Below the pieces are notes generated by a model. That model saw nothing but the letters and a program-made list of their open reading frames with translations. It searched no databases and was not told the DNA's origin. Position numbers and translations under genes: made by a program. DNA of 33,988 bases from the NCBI GenBank assembly GCA_022841545.1, contig JALHRF010000038.1, positions 1-33,988 on the forward strand, given 5' to 3'. Source of the stretch: Bauldia sp. (lineage in GTDB: Bacteria > Pseudomonadota > Alphaproteobacteria > Rhizobiales > Kaistiaceae). Of the stretch, positions 1 to 7,934 are shown piece by piece; position 1 is the first letter of the stretch, and each line of letters starts with the position of its first letter.

Positions 1-250
1 CGACGGGCTTGGCGGCGGCAACCGGCTTGGCCGGCGCGGCCGCCGGCTTCTTGGCGGGAGCGGTCTTCGCCGGAGACGGCTTCGCAGCGGCGGCCTTGGC
101 GGGCGCCTTCGCTGCCTTGGCGACGGGTTTCGCTGCCGGCGCCTTGCGCGCGGCGGCCGCCTTCTGGGTGGCGGGCTGCGCGCGCTTGACGGGCACGGCG
201 GTCTTTCCGGCCTTCTGGGCCGTGGGCTTCTTGGCTTTGGGCTTGGTCAT
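1..250 (-). CDS. carD: CarD-like transcriptional regulator, N-terminal part (cut by window edge)
   Basis: An open frame starts at the ATG at 250 and runs off the left edge without a stop. The visible 83 residues are a low-complexity Lys/Ala/Pro tail beginning MTKPKAKKPTAQKAGK, with no recognisable fold. The assignment rests on context. In many Hyphomicrobiales a carD gene with a Lys/Ala-rich N-terminal extension lies directly downstream of fdxA, in the same helicase / S4 / fdxA order seen here. CarD/CdnL proteins bind the RNA polymerase beta subunit and stabilise open complexes, notably at rRNA promoters. The CarD domain itself lies outside the window, so this is an inference. A histone H1-like or other Lys/Ala-rich DNA-binding protein is the main alternative. 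Confidence 0.5.
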   Translation of the reverse strand, partial: MTKPKAKKPTAQKAGKTAVPVKRAQPATQKAAAARKAPAAKPVAKAAKAPAKAAAAKPSPAKTAPAKKPAAAPAKPVAAAKPV

Positions 251-431
251 CACGAACCTTTTATGTGCCTTCCTGCACGGCACCGGGCGCGGACCTGGCT
301 CCACTTCACAGCGCAACAGCCCGCCCGGCCCGGAAGCGCCGGTCCTGTATGGGTTTTCGACTGGGGCGGTCTTGTGCCTGGAAGGGCGGTGGCTTCGCGC
401 AAAAGCGCCTGATTACTCCAACTACTTGGAG

Positions 432-459
432 AATATAGCACAAAAACAGGAAATTTCAA
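432..459 (-). promoter_or_regulatory. Sigma70-type promoter for the carD-like gene
   Basis: On the minus strand a TTGAAA -35 box (454-459) is followed by a 16-nt spacer and a TATATT -10 box (432-437). Transcription would start near 425, leaving an untranslated leader of about 175 nt before the ATG at 250. The AT-rich stretch stands out against its GC-rich surroundings. A 6-bp inverted repeat, CTCCAA-N4-TTGGAG (416-431), lies at the predicted start site. Confidence 0.6.
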
Positions 460-487
460 TGGTTTACCGCGCCCACGGTAAACCATT
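458..487. repeat. 12-bp perfect inverted repeat at the carD promoter (candidate operator)
   Basis: AATGGTTTACCG (458-469) and CGGTAAACCATT (476-487) are perfect inverted repeats separated by 6 nt. The left arm overlaps the -35 box of the predicted carD promoter by 2 nt. That is a good position for a dimeric regulator. Because it lies 74 bp beyond the fdxA stop it could instead act as an fdxA terminator hairpin, but no T-run follows it. Confidence 0.55.
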
Positions 488-560
488 CCAGCCATCGGGC
501 CGTCCGATCAAGCCACTTCGCCGCCTTGACGGTGCGCGAGTGGGCTGCCGGCTGCGACTT

Positions 561-899
561 CTAGTCGCCCTCTCCCGGCTCCGGGGAGAAGTACAGGTCG
601 AACTTGCCCGGCTTTCCCTCGAACGCCTTGGCGTCGGGGGGCGGATCGCGCTTCACGGTGATGTTGGGCCACTTCGAGGCATACTCGGCATTGACCTGCA
701 GCCACTTCTCAAGTCCCGGTTCGGTGTCCGGTTTGATCGCGTCGACAGGGCATTCCGGTTCGCAGACCCCACAGTCGATGCATTCGTCGGGGTGAATGAC
801 GAGCATGTTCTCGCCTTCGTAGAAGCAGTCGACCGGACAAACCTCGACGCAGTCCATGAACTTGCAGCGGATGCAGTTGTCGTTGACGACGTAGGTCAC
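561..899 (-). CDS. fdxA: Seven-iron ferredoxin FdxA (3Fe-4S / 4Fe-4S)
   Basis: A 112-residue cytoplasmic electron carrier with one 3Fe-4S and one 4Fe-4S cluster. Cysteines at 9, 12, 17, 21 and 25 come from the CIRC...C...CPVDC segment, and those at 40, 43, 46 and 50 from [12 protein letters not shown]. By analogy with Azotobacter ferredoxin I, Cys9/17/21/50 should bind the 3Fe-4S cluster and Cys25/40/43/46 the 4Fe-4S cluster. The length is typical of the family. The frame stays open upstream, but the conserved N-terminus (TYVVNDNC) fixes the start at the GTG at 899, preceded by a purine-rich GAAGAA. The gene lies 130 bp downstream of the S4 gene in the same orientation. The redox partner is not visible in the window. 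Confidence 0.92.
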   Translation of the reverse strand: MTYVVNDNCIRCKFMDCVEVCPVDCFYEGENMLVIHPDECIDCGVCEPECPVDAIKPDTEPGLEKWLQVNAEYASKWPNITVKRDPPPDAKAFEGKPGKFDLYFSPEPGEGD

Positions 900-1029
900 T
901 TCTTCTTGCCCTCGAACGCGAGCCGAACCTGGGGAGCCGCGACGGTCCGGATTTGCGCTGATTGCGTATCCGGTTTGCCTGAGGGGCGCAAGAAACGGAC
1001 GTTTCGCTTCGCGTCTCCTGCCGGCCCGG

Positions 1030-1431
1030 CTATTCCGGTCCGTCACCGCCTGAGGAAAAATCATCGCCCGGCCCGCCTGGCCTGAACGCGTCAAGCTGCC
1101 GTCGGTCGCGCTTGGTCGGTCGCGGACCTGCCCGTGGCGCCGGTGGCTCTGCCTCGGCCGGCGGCGGAGACAGGTCATCGTAGAGGAGACGCGCTTCCGA
1201 GGCGGGCCCGCGGCGCTCGCCGAGGTGCAGGACCCTGAGCACCCGCACGCCCGAATCGAGCGCCACCGTCAGAACGTCTCCGGTCTTCAGGGCGCGGCTC
1301 GCGCTCTGGTTTTTCTCGCTGTTCACCCTGACGCGGCCCGAAACGGCCAGGCCCTGCGCCGCCGTTCTGGTCTTGGCCAGACGGGCATACCAGAGCCACT
1401 TGTCGATGCGCCGGCGATCCTGCGCGATCAC
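1030..1431 (-). CDS. S4-domain RNA-binding protein (Hsp15-like)
   Basis: A 133-residue protein with an N-terminal S4 RNA-binding fold, about residues 8-75 ([15 protein letters not shown] then VSGRVRVN), and a Pro/Arg-rich, probably disordered C-terminal tail. The RIDKWLW start is diagnostic of the Hsp15/HslR-like group. In E. coli, Hsp15 binds stalled 50S subunits carrying nascent chains and helps recycle them. That role is inferred here from the family. The start is the GTG at 1431, only 12 nt after the helicase stop, with GGGA directly after that stop codon, so translational coupling to the helicase is likely. Both gene products are predicted to handle RNA. Confidence 0.85.
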   Translation of the reverse strand: MIAQDRRRIDKWLWYARLAKTRTAAQGLAVSGRVRVNSEKNQSASRALKTGDVLTVALDSGVRVLRVLHLGERRGPASEARLLYDDLSPPPAEAEPPAPRAGPRPTKRDRRQLDAFRPGGPGDDFSSGGDGPE

Positions 1432-1443
1432 GCCGGCCGGTCC

Positions 1444-4400
1444 CTACCCGTCGCGCTTCTGCGCTTCGAGCTGGGCTTTCAGCGCGGCCAGGGCGGCGAA
1501 CGGCGAAAGCGGGTCCGCCTGCTTCTGGCGTTCCGGGCGCTCCTGTCGCTCGGGCCGTTCCTGCCGCTCGGGCCGTGGCGGACGATCCTGGCCGTCCCGC
1601 CGCTGACCGTGGCGCGGCGGCCGACCCTTCTGGTTGCCATCCTGCCGGTCGGCGCGTCGCGTATCATTCCGCCGATCATGCCGCGGCGGACGCGGCTCCC
1701 CGGCTTCCGCCGGGGTCGGCAGCCGATCAGGTCGCGCCTCCCCGGTCGGCCGCGCGTCTCCGGCCGGCCGCGGCCGGCCGCGGTTGCGCTGGTCGGGCCG
1801 GCGGCCGGGCCGATGAGGCCGCCAAATCTCGATGAAGGCGGGTTCGGCCGCTGATTCGACCGCCGCAATCGCCTCCGCGGTCGCGATGTCGCCGTCCACC
1901 GGCGCGGATGGGGCAGCGCCGGCTTCCGCCGCCGTTTCCGGGGCGACGACGATTGCGGCCTCGCCGCCGATGCCGCTGGCTGCGGGCGACGCATCCACGG
2001 GCGGCCCTTCGGCCTCGTCCGATGCGGGCGCTTCGATCTCGGCCTCGACGGCCTCCATCGTGATCTCCGCAGCTTCGACGACATCCACCGCCTCTCCGGC
2101 AGGGTCGGCATCGTTCCCTTCGGCCGGTCCGGCGATGTCTCCTGTCGCCGGCGCATCGCCAGCCTCCGCCGGCTCCGCCATCGCGGCCAGAGTCGGAGCG
2201 GACGCATCGACGGTTTCGACGGCCGCCTGCGGCGGCGGCGCCGGTCTGCGGTCCATGCGGTACCCGAGCGCGCGGAGCACCGAGGCGAAGTCCTCCCCGG
2301 AGCAGCCGAGCAGCGAGGTCATGGTGACGGTGACGCGGAAGCCGTGACCGTCCACGGCGCCATCGGGCGGGTTCGGCGCCGCAGGTGTCGGCCGCCATGC
2401 GATCAGCGGGCGAATGCAATCCGCAAGACGCTCGATGATGTCGACCCTGACCGCCATGTTGCCGGCGACCCTGTACCCGACGACCCGGTAGAGCGGACGG
2501 GGAATGGCCGGATCGAACTTGACGCTGGTGCGGCCGGAGGAGGCGATCCTGGTGAGGTCAGCCGCCTGGTCGAGTCCGCCATGCTTGACCGACCAGAGCA
2601 CGGCAAGGAGCGCACCGGGTCCGGGCTTGAGCAGCGCCGGAACGTAGATGTGATGCGCCCCGAAACGCACGCCGAGGGCGCGCATCCCGGCCCGCGATTC
2701 CTGGTCGAGGCCGCGCACTTCCTCGGCGATCTCGGCGCGGTCGACCACCCCGAGATTCTCGACCAGCCGAAACGCGATGCCCCGCGCCGCCGGCGAGAGC
2801 GATTCCGCTCCGCCGAGGTCGACGAGCGGCTTGAGCAGGGTCTCGACCCGGCTGGCGAGCCAGAGATCGATCCGGGCCTGCACGCGCTCGCGCGGGCCGC
2901 TGGCGAGCGCATCGTCGGCAAGCAGGATGAAGCGCGGCTTGAGCACGCTGTCGCCGTCGGCGATCCGGGCGATGACCGCGCCCCGCCAGCGCAGCGTGCC
3001 ATCGGAGGCGAGCACGAAGTCGCCGTTCGGCGAGGTCGCGACCTTCTCGGCCCGTTCCGCGATCTCCCCGGCAAGCGCCTTGGCCGCCGCGGCGCGAAGC
3101 GCCTTGATGTCCGTTCCGTCGGCGGTCGCGTCCGCCTCGAACCGGAACCCGGCCAGCCGGCCGACATGCTGCCCCTCGACCAGGACGTCGCCGGCCGTCG
3201 TTATTTCCGCCTCGAGCATCGCCTTCTCTTTCAACCGCCGCATCAGCACGCTGGTGCGGCGGTCGACGAACCGCGCCGTCAGCCGCTCATGCAGCGCATC
3301 GGAAAGACGATCCTCTACCCCGCGCGCGCGTTCCTGCCAATGCAGAGGATCGTCGAGCCAGTTCGGCCGGTTGGCGACGAAGGTCCAGGTGCGGATATGG
3401 GCGATGCGGTTGGAAAGGGTGTCGATATCGCCTTCGGCCCGGTCGGCGTAGGTTATCTGCCGGTCGAGCCAGTCGTCGGAGATCCGTCCGTCGCGGGCGA
3501 GGAAGGTGAAGAGCGTCGTCACCAGTTCGGCATGGTTGGCCGGCGCGATCTTGCGGTAGTCGGGAACCTGGCAGGCCTCCCACAGCCGCATGACCAGGTC
3601 GCGCGAGGACGCCATCGCCGCGACTTCCGGATTGCGCGAGATCGCGCCGAGCACATCGACATCGACCGCCGGCGGCGCCTTGGTGAGCCCCTCGACCTGC
3701 GGGGCGAGGTCGAGGCTCTCCTTGAGCGCATCGATGGAGGAGAAGTCGAGGTCGCGGTTCCGCCACTGCACGGTCTTCACCGGCTGGAACTGGTGCGTCT
3801 CGAGCGCGCGGATCAGGTCATCGTCGAACGGCTCGACCCGGCTGGTCACGCCGAACGTGCCGTCACGCATGTGTCGGCCGGCGCGGCCGGCGACCTGGCC
3901 GAGTTCCGCCGCGGTGAGTTTACGGTACTGGAAGCCGTCGAACTTGCGGTCCGAGGCGAAGGCGACATGGTCGAGGTCGAGGTTGAGGCCCATGCCGATG
4001 GCGTCGGTCGCGACCAGGAAGTCGACGTCGCCGGACTGGAACAGCTCGACCTGGGCGTTCCGTGCCCGCGGCGAGAGCGAGCCGAGCACAACCGCCGCCC
4101 CGCCGCGCTGGCGACGGATCAGTTCGGCGATCGCATAGACCTCGTCGGTCGAGAAGGCGACCGCGGCCGAGCGTCGGGGGAGGCGGGTGATCTTCTTCGA
4201 GCCCGACCATGACAGCACCGACATCCGCGGCCGTGTCACGATGTTGGCGCCGGGGAGGAGCTTCGACACGATGCCGCGCATCGTCGCCGCGCCGAGCAGC
4301 AGCGTTTCCTCGCGCCCGCGCAGGTGGAGCATCCGGTCGGTGAAGACATGGCCGCGTTCGAGGTCGCCGGCGAGCTGGATCTCGTCGATGGCGAGGAAAG

Positions 4401-4695
4401 CGGCGTCGGTCTCCGACGGCATCGCTTCGACCGTACAGACGCGATAGCGCGGCGACGGCGGGACGATCTTCTCCTCGCCGGTGATCAGCGCCACCTGGTC
4501 GGCGCCGATGCGGGCGGCGACGCGGTTATACACCTCGCGGGCGAGCAGCCGGAGCGGCAGGCCGATGACGCCCGACGAATGGCCGAGCATGCGCTCGATG
4601 GCGAGGTGGGTCTTGCCGGTGTTGGTGGGACCGAGGACGGCAACGACGTTCCGCCCGCGGCTCGCGGCGGCGCCGGGAAAGGACGCAAGGCTCAT
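1444..4695 (-). CDS. SUV3/MgpS-like DEAD/DEAH-family helicase with long charged C-terminal tail
   Basis: A superfamily 2 helicase of 1083 residues. Walker A is GPTNTGKT (22-29), the DExH-type Walker B is DEIQ (104-107) and motif VI is QVAGRAGR (267-274). The order and spelling match mitochondrial SUV3 RNA helicases and their alphaproteobacterial homologues. About the last 250 residues are low-complexity: first Ala/Glu-rich and acidic, then Arg/Pro/Gln-rich with a repeated QERPER unit. The helicase fold is confined to the first half. The frame extends 38 codons further to 4809, but the ATG at 4695 sits just before the conserved core and has GGAG about 13 nt upstream. It is the first gene of the run leading to S4, fdxA and carD. 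A role in RNA unwinding or decay is expected from the family. Confidence 0.88.
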   Translation of the reverse strand: MSLASFPGAAASRGRNVVAVLGPTNTGKTHLAIERMLGHSSGVIGLPLRLLAREVYNRVAARIGADQVALITGEEKIVPPSPRYRVCTVEAMPSETDAAFLAIDEIQLAGDLERGHVFTDRMLHLRGREETLLLGAATMRGIVSKLLPGANIVTRPRMSVLSWSGSKKITRLPRRSAAVAFSTDEVYAIAELIRRQRGGAAVVLGSLSPRARNAQVELFQSGDVDFLVATDAIGMGLNLDLDHVAFASDRKFDGFQYRKLTAAELGQVAGRAGRHMRDGTFGVTSRVEPFDDDLIRALETHQFQPVKTVQWRNRDLDFSSIDALKESLDLAPQVEGLTKAPPAVDVDVLGAISRNPEVAAMASSRDLVMRLWEACQVPDYRKIAPANHAELVTTLFTFLARDGRISDDWLDRQITYADRAEGDIDTLSNRIAHIRTWTFVANRPNWLDDPLHWQERARGVEDRLSDALHERLTARFVDRRTSVLMRRLKEKAMLEAEITTAGDVLVEGQHVGRLAGFRFEADATADGTDIKALRAAAAKALAGEIAERAEKVATSPNGDFVLASDGTLRWRGAVIARIADGDSVLKPRFILLADDALASGPRERVQARIDLWLASRVETLLKPLVDLGGAESLSPAARGIAFRLVENLGVVDRAEIAEEVRGLDQESRAGMRALGVRFGAHHIYVPALLKPGPGALLAVLWSVKHGGLDQAADLTRIASSGRTSVKFDPAIPRPLYRVVGYRVAGNMAVRVDIIERLADCIRPLIAWRPTPAAPNPPDGAVDGHGFRVTVTMTSLLGCSGEDFASVLRALGYRMDRRPAPPPQAAVETVDASAPTLAAMAEPAEAGDAPATGDIAGPAEGNDADPAGEAVDVVEAAEITMEAVEAEIEAPASDEAEGPPVDASPAASGIGGEAAIVVAPETAAEAGAAPSAPVDGDIATAEAIAAVESAAEPAFIEIWRPHRPGRRPDQRNRGRPRPAGDARPTGEARPDRLPTPAEAGEPRPPRHDRRNDTRRADRQDGNQKGRPPRHGQRRDGQDRPPRPERQERPERQERPERQKQADPLSPFAALAALKAQLEAQKRDG

Positions 4696-5147
4696 TCTGT
4701 TCGCGGGCGCTCCGTTATCGTCAGACCCCCGGCCGCGCCTGACTGCCCGGTCACCTCTACCACGCCGGTGCGGGCAATCGGCCGGAAATATCGATTCTCC
4801 GCCAAGCATTTAGGGCTTGCGGAACGAGTCTGGAACAAAACCCGCCCGAATCGCTGACAGAGCAATGTTCTCATCCGTTCCCTACGACATCTTCGCCGAA
4901 TCACTGGTTCACCCCCCACATCTTGGAATCGCGTCGGGAATCGAAACTGCGACCGAAGCGCGCGGGCGACCCACGACTCACTTCGCGAGTCAAGCGAGCA
5001 AGATGTCGGCGGTGGACAAGGATGCTGTGGATAACGGGAAGAGTGGGGATCAAGCGTGCCGGAAGCTCTTCTCCTCGCCGTGAGTGCCGCCAAGAGGATC
5101 ACGGACGGTGCGACAGCAGTGGTGCCGATGCTGTAATAGGACCAAGC

Positions 5148-5338
5148 CTGTCATCCCCGGCGAGCCCGGCTTTGGCCGGGCGAGGGAAGGGGAACCAGTA
5201 GACCCCGCCCGTTGGTGCGATAGTGAGCCGTCTTCGTAGCTGGATGCCACTCCGCGCCGGGTCCCAATTCAAATCAGCCAGTGTTTACTGGGCCCCCTTC
5301 CCTCGCCCGGCGAAGCCGAACTCGCCGGGGGGTGACAG
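5148..5338. repeat. Pair of 53-bp dispersed repeats in inverted orientation
   Basis: The segment 5148-5200 (plus strand) and 5286-5338 (minus strand) are near-copies. Both begin CTGTCA, share the block GCCGGGCGAGGGAAGGGG and end CCCAGTA or ACCAGTA. Each arm contains its own hairpin (CGGC loops on GCCG). The arms are separated by 85 bp of unrelated sequence, giving a 191-bp unit with long terminal inverted repeats. This looks like a dispersed intergenic palindromic element of the kind common in alphaproteobacterial genomes, or a small non-autonomous element. No target-site duplication was established. Confidence 0.7.
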
Positions 5339-5396
5339 TTGTGGATTGCTGGAATTCACTACGCTGCCGCCAACAATGGCTGCCGCCGACGAGGCC

Positions 5397-5414
5397 TGAT
5401 CCCACGTGGGATCA
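5397..5414. repeat. 18-bp perfect palindrome TGATCCCACGTGGGATCA
   Basis: A perfect 18-bp palindrome 9 bp beyond the stop codon of the DUF3108 gene. It can fold into a 7-bp stem with an ACGT loop, but no T-run follows on either strand, so it makes a poor intrinsic terminator. The symmetry equally suits a dimeric DNA-binding protein. Confidence 0.55.
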
Positions 5415-5423
5415 TCACGCGCT

Positions 5424-6290
5424 TCAGTCCAGCGAGGCCCGCTGCTCGGTGGCGGTGGCCGTGAAGCGCGTCGCGTAGACCACGAGGTCGCCCCACCGCG
5501 TCCCGAGGATGATCCGGTAGGGCACGAGCAGCGCCGTCTTCTCGATCGGGACCAGCCAGACTTCGACATCGTCGACCATGTCGTTGATCGATCCGCCGCC
5601 GGTTCGGTGTCCCGCGACCGGGATGAACCGCGCGCCGCAGAGCACCACCTTGCCGGCATAGGTCTCGGCGCCGCCGTCGACCGCCTTCATGCCCTTGAAA
5701 TAGAGTTCCACATCGAAGCGCTGCCACCCGTCGAACACCCTGATTCGGCGGTTGCACGAGAGCCGGCCGAGCGGCAGGCCCGGTTTGTCCATCGGCACCA
5801 GGAAGGCGCTCAGGGGGTCGACCACGTCGGTCTTGTCGCTCTCCTTGACCGGGACGCGGTCGGGCGCCTGGGACAGGCTCGGGACGGCGACGAGCCGGGT
5901 CACGCGTCCGGAGTCCATCGCCATCTCGACGTGGGTGTTGAAGCCGTTCTCCTTCGTCTCCAGTTCGAAGGACGACGGCAGGACGCGCTTGCCCGCGATC
6001 CGCCCCGCGCCGGACAGCGCCGCGGTGGCGTCGCTGACCATCCGCGACATGCCGCTGGTCGAGCCCTTGATCTCGGCCTCATAGGCGCTGTCGGTGAACT
6101 TGCTCTCGGCAGATGCCCGGCCGATGACCGTTCCGGCGAGGGTGATGGCGTAGTTTGCTCGGAACTCCGTGGTTTCGGCCGCTGGCGATGGCGTTGCCGC
6201 GATCGTCATGGCGAAAGCCATCGCCCCGAGTCCGAGGAGGAGCGGGCGGGCCTTCTCTGGGGATCTGCTCGAAGCGGTCATCGGCCTCAT
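5424..6290 (-). CDS. Exported DUF3108-family protein
   Basis: A 288-residue protein with an N-terminal signal peptide: hydrophobic LLLGLGAMAFAMTIAAT, then a cleavage-like SPAAE near residue 37. The mature part starts TEFRANYAITLAGTVIGRA, typical of DUF3108 periplasmic proteins that are predicted to form a beta-rich, possibly lipid-binding fold. No catalytic motif is known for the family, so its role is unassigned. The frame extends far upstream, but an ATG at 6290 has GGTGAG at 9-nt spacing. A second ATG three codons later (6281) is possible. The gene is transcribed away from rpmB and shares a 237-bp divergent intergenic region with it. A TTAACCAT motif, resembling a CtrA half-site, lies about 55 bp upstream on this strand. 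Confidence 0.75.
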   Translation of the reverse strand: MRPMTASSRSPEKARPLLLGLGAMAFAMTIAATPSPAAETTEFRANYAITLAGTVIGRASAESKFTDSAYEAEIKGSTSGMSRMVSDATAALSGAGRIAGKRVLPSSFELETKENGFNTHVEMAMDSGRVTRLVAVPSLSQAPDRVPVKESDKTDVVDPLSAFLVPMDKPGLPLGRLSCNRRIRVFDGWQRFDVELYFKGMKAVDGGAETYAGKVVLCGARFIPVAGHRTGGGSINDMVDDVEVWLVPIEKTALLVPYRIILGTRWGDLVVYATRFTATATEQRASLD

Positions 6291-6417
6291 TGTGACACGC
6301 TCACCGGAAACGGGCCGCCGGACATTGACAGATTCTGAAAGGAAATGGTTAACGATTTCGAACCTCCGAGGGTGATCGCCGTTGCCGCGTCGACGAGCCC
6401 TCGATTCGCGCAGGTTC

Positions 6418-6446
6418 TTGACGCTTCCGGCCCGGCTCACTATAGA
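6418..6446 (+). promoter_or_regulatory. Sigma70-type promoter of rpmB
   Basis: A TTGACG -35 box (6418-6423) is followed by exactly 17 nt and a TATAGA -10 box (6441-6446). The predicted start near 6453 gives a leader of about 75 nt before the rpmB ATG. This is the clearest housekeeping promoter in the window and fits the constant high demand for a ribosomal protein. Confidence 0.75.
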
Positions 6447-6527
6447 AGCCGCTTTCCGACACCCGTGACGGAATACTCCTCGCCGGAAGGGCGGGGCATT
6501 CCCACGAGCACTGAAAAGGATAACGCC

Positions 6528-6836
6528 ATGTCCCGGCGCTGTGAACTGACCGGCAAGGCGGTCCTCACCGGCAACAGGGTGAGCCACGCCAACAACAAGT
6601 CGAAGCGGCGCTTCCTGCCGAATCTCAGCGAAGTCTCGCTGATCAGCGATGCGCTCGGCCAGAAGGTGCGGCTCCGCATCACTGCGCATGCCCTTCGCTC
6701 GGTCGAGCATCGCGGCGGCCTCGACAAGTTCCTGCTCGCCGCCCGCGACGGAGAACTGTCGCTGAACGCCCGCCGGCTCAAGCGGCAGATCGAGAAGCGC
6801 GTCGCTGACGTTCCCGCGGAAGCGCCGGCGGCATAA
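6528..6836 (+). CDS. rpmB: 50S ribosomal protein L28
   Basis: A 102-residue basic protein starting [24 protein letters not shown], the diagnostic L28 N-terminus, followed by [10 protein letters not shown]28 is a late-assembling component of the large ribosomal subunit. The length matches the longer alphaproteobacterial form (about 95-102 residues, against 78 in E. coli). The ATG at 6528 has AAGGA at good spacing, although the same frame is open further upstream. It is a single-gene transcription unit, with a sigma70 promoter and a rho-independent terminator immediately downstream. Confidence 0.97.
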   Translation: MSRRCELTGKAVLTGNRVSHANNKSKRRFLPNLSEVSLISDALGQKVRLRITAHALRSVEHRGGLDKFLLAARDGELSLNARRLKRQIEKRVADVPAEAPAA

Positions 6837-6861
6837 CACCCTTTTCGGCCGTCATTCGAAG

Positions 6862-6890
6862 CGGCGCCCTTCGCGGCGCCGTTCTTTTTT
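6862..6890 (+). terminator. Rho-independent terminator of rpmB
   Basis: A 7-bp GC stem, CGGCGCC (6862-6868) with GGCGCCG (6875-6881), closes a 6-nt loop and is followed by TTCTTTTTT. It starts 25 bp after the rpmB stop and ends just before the stop codon of the convergent phytase-like gene at 6894. Confidence 0.85.
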
Positions 6891-6893
6891 CGC

Positions 6894-7934
6894 CTATTCC
6901 AGCGAACGGGCGGTCGAGTCCTTCTCCTCGACCAGCGCGAAATAGAGGAGGAGCGTCCGCTGCAGCGGATTCTGGTTATTGTCCGAAATGAGGGCGATCA
7001 GCGTCTCGCCGTCCGGACCTTCAGTGACCGCCAGCCCCTCCATGTTGTCGATCTGGTGGCCCAGCGTCGCCTCGAAGATGACCGGCCCGTCGACGGTCCG
7101 CCCTGCGCCGAGGTCGGCTTCCGCGATCCGCCGGATGCGCGCCGCGATGCCATAGGGGAAGCCGTATTTCCGCTCGAGGAGCAGCAGGTCGCCGCCGGGA
7201 AGGAAGTCCGCGTCGGTGACGTCGTAGTCGTCGAAGCGGCGGACCGCGAACGTCCCCGCCTGCGGCGCGCCGACGATCCAGCCGCGGGTGTCGCCGGTCC
7301 CGGTGCGCAGGACCTCCGCGACAACGACCAGGCCGCCGTCCAACGGACCTGAAGCCGGCGCAACGGCGATCGCCTCGGCACCATCCCGGCCGGTCATCGC
7401 CTTGAACGACTGCGGCATCGGGACGTCGACCGAGGGCGAGGCGATGAAGTCCGGCCCGGCGAAGGCGCGCACATCGTTGATGCGCTCGAAGACGACCAGC
7501 GCCACCGGGCGGCCGTCGCGCTCGACGATGCGGACACCCTCCGCGTCACTCCAGCGTTTGCCCGACAGCGGGTCACCGGCACTGTTGAGGATGGGCGCGA
7601 TCCCGGCATCGGTGAGACCGACGAGCCAGCCGCCGTCCATGACCGGCCGCGCCGAGAACCACCTCCCCTGATCGGAGACGGCGAGAATCGAACCGTCCCC
7701 GGTGAAGTCGAGGCCCGACAGGGAGCCGAAATCCCAGTCGCTCGACCGAAGCTCCAGGCCGCCGCGGAACTGGAGCTGACCGAAACGGGTGTCGTCCCCG
7801 CTGGGCAAGAAGCGCTCGATCGGCTGCACCATGACATCGACCGGGCGAAAACCCGGTTCGGCCGAAGACGCTCCGGCCGCCGTGGACGCGAGGAGAGCGA
7901 ATATGCCGGCGATGCGCCGGGCCTGCCAGGTCAC
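6894..7934 (-). CDS. Exported esterase-like/phytase-like family protein
   Basis: A 346-residue protein with a signal peptide ([27 protein letters not shown]). The mature part has [20 protein letters not shown], then repeated Asp/Gly-containing strands and NMEGLAV...[13 protein letters not shown] near the C-terminus. This pattern belongs to the family annotated as 'esterase-like activity of phytase', a predicted beta-propeller. Substrate and activity are unproven. The start is a GTG at 7934 that overlaps the cobT stop by 4 nt (GTGA), implying translational coupling. The frame is open well upstream inside cobT antisense sequence, but that part is not protein-like. The link to cobalt chelation is unclear, and simple co-transcription is possible. 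The gene converges on rpmB. Confidence 0.78.
   Translation of the reverse strand: MTWQARRIAGIFALLASTAAGASSAEPGFRPVDVMVQPIERFLPSGDDTRFGQLQFRGGLELRSSDWDFGSLSGLDFTGDGSILAVSDQGRWFSARPVMDGGWLVGLTDAGIAPILNSAGDPLSGKRWSDAEGVRIVERDGRPVALVVFERINDVRAFAGPDFIASPSVDVPMPQSFKAMTGRDGAEAIAVAPASGPLDGGLVVVAEVLRTGTGDTRGWIVGAPQAGTFAVRRFDDYDVTDADFLPGGDLLLLERKYGFPYGIAARIRRIAEADLGAGRTVDGPVIFEATLGHQIDNMEGLAVTEGPDGETLIALISDNNQNPLQRTLLLYFALVEEKDSTARSLE

Larger units (their letters stand above)
4696..5423. other. 728-bp intergenic region, no convincing gene
   Basis: No open frame here has both a plausible ribosome site and a recognisable protein. The region lies between the 5' end of the helicase gene and the 3' end of the DUF3108 gene, so it should hold the helicase promoter, but no clear -35/-10 pair was found. 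It contains an inverted pair of 53-bp repeats (5148-5338), an 18-bp palindrome (5397-5414) and one perfect DnaA-box-like 9-mer (5026-5034). A small RNA cannot be excluded. Confidence 0.6.

Noticed and set aside
912..1000. TTGCGC-N17-TACGCA promoter-like pair upstream of fdxA
   Set aside because: The -10 match is poor, and the gene is likely co-transcribed with the S4 gene; not strong enough to annotate.
2344..4212. 622-codon open frame on the plus strand
   Set aside because: It is antisense to the helicase gene, has biased Arg/Asp/Glu composition and no recognisable motif. GC-rich codon use on the opposite strand keeps such frames open.
5026..5034. Perfect DnaA-box 9-mer TGTGGATAA in an intergenic region
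   Set aside because: Only a single box was found, with no AT-rich unwinding region or origin-linked genes, so a replication origin is not supported.
6341..6352. TTAACCAT motif upstream of the DUF3108 gene
   Set aside because: It resembles a CtrA half-site, but no second half at the usual spacing was found and the short motif is common in alphaproteobacteria.
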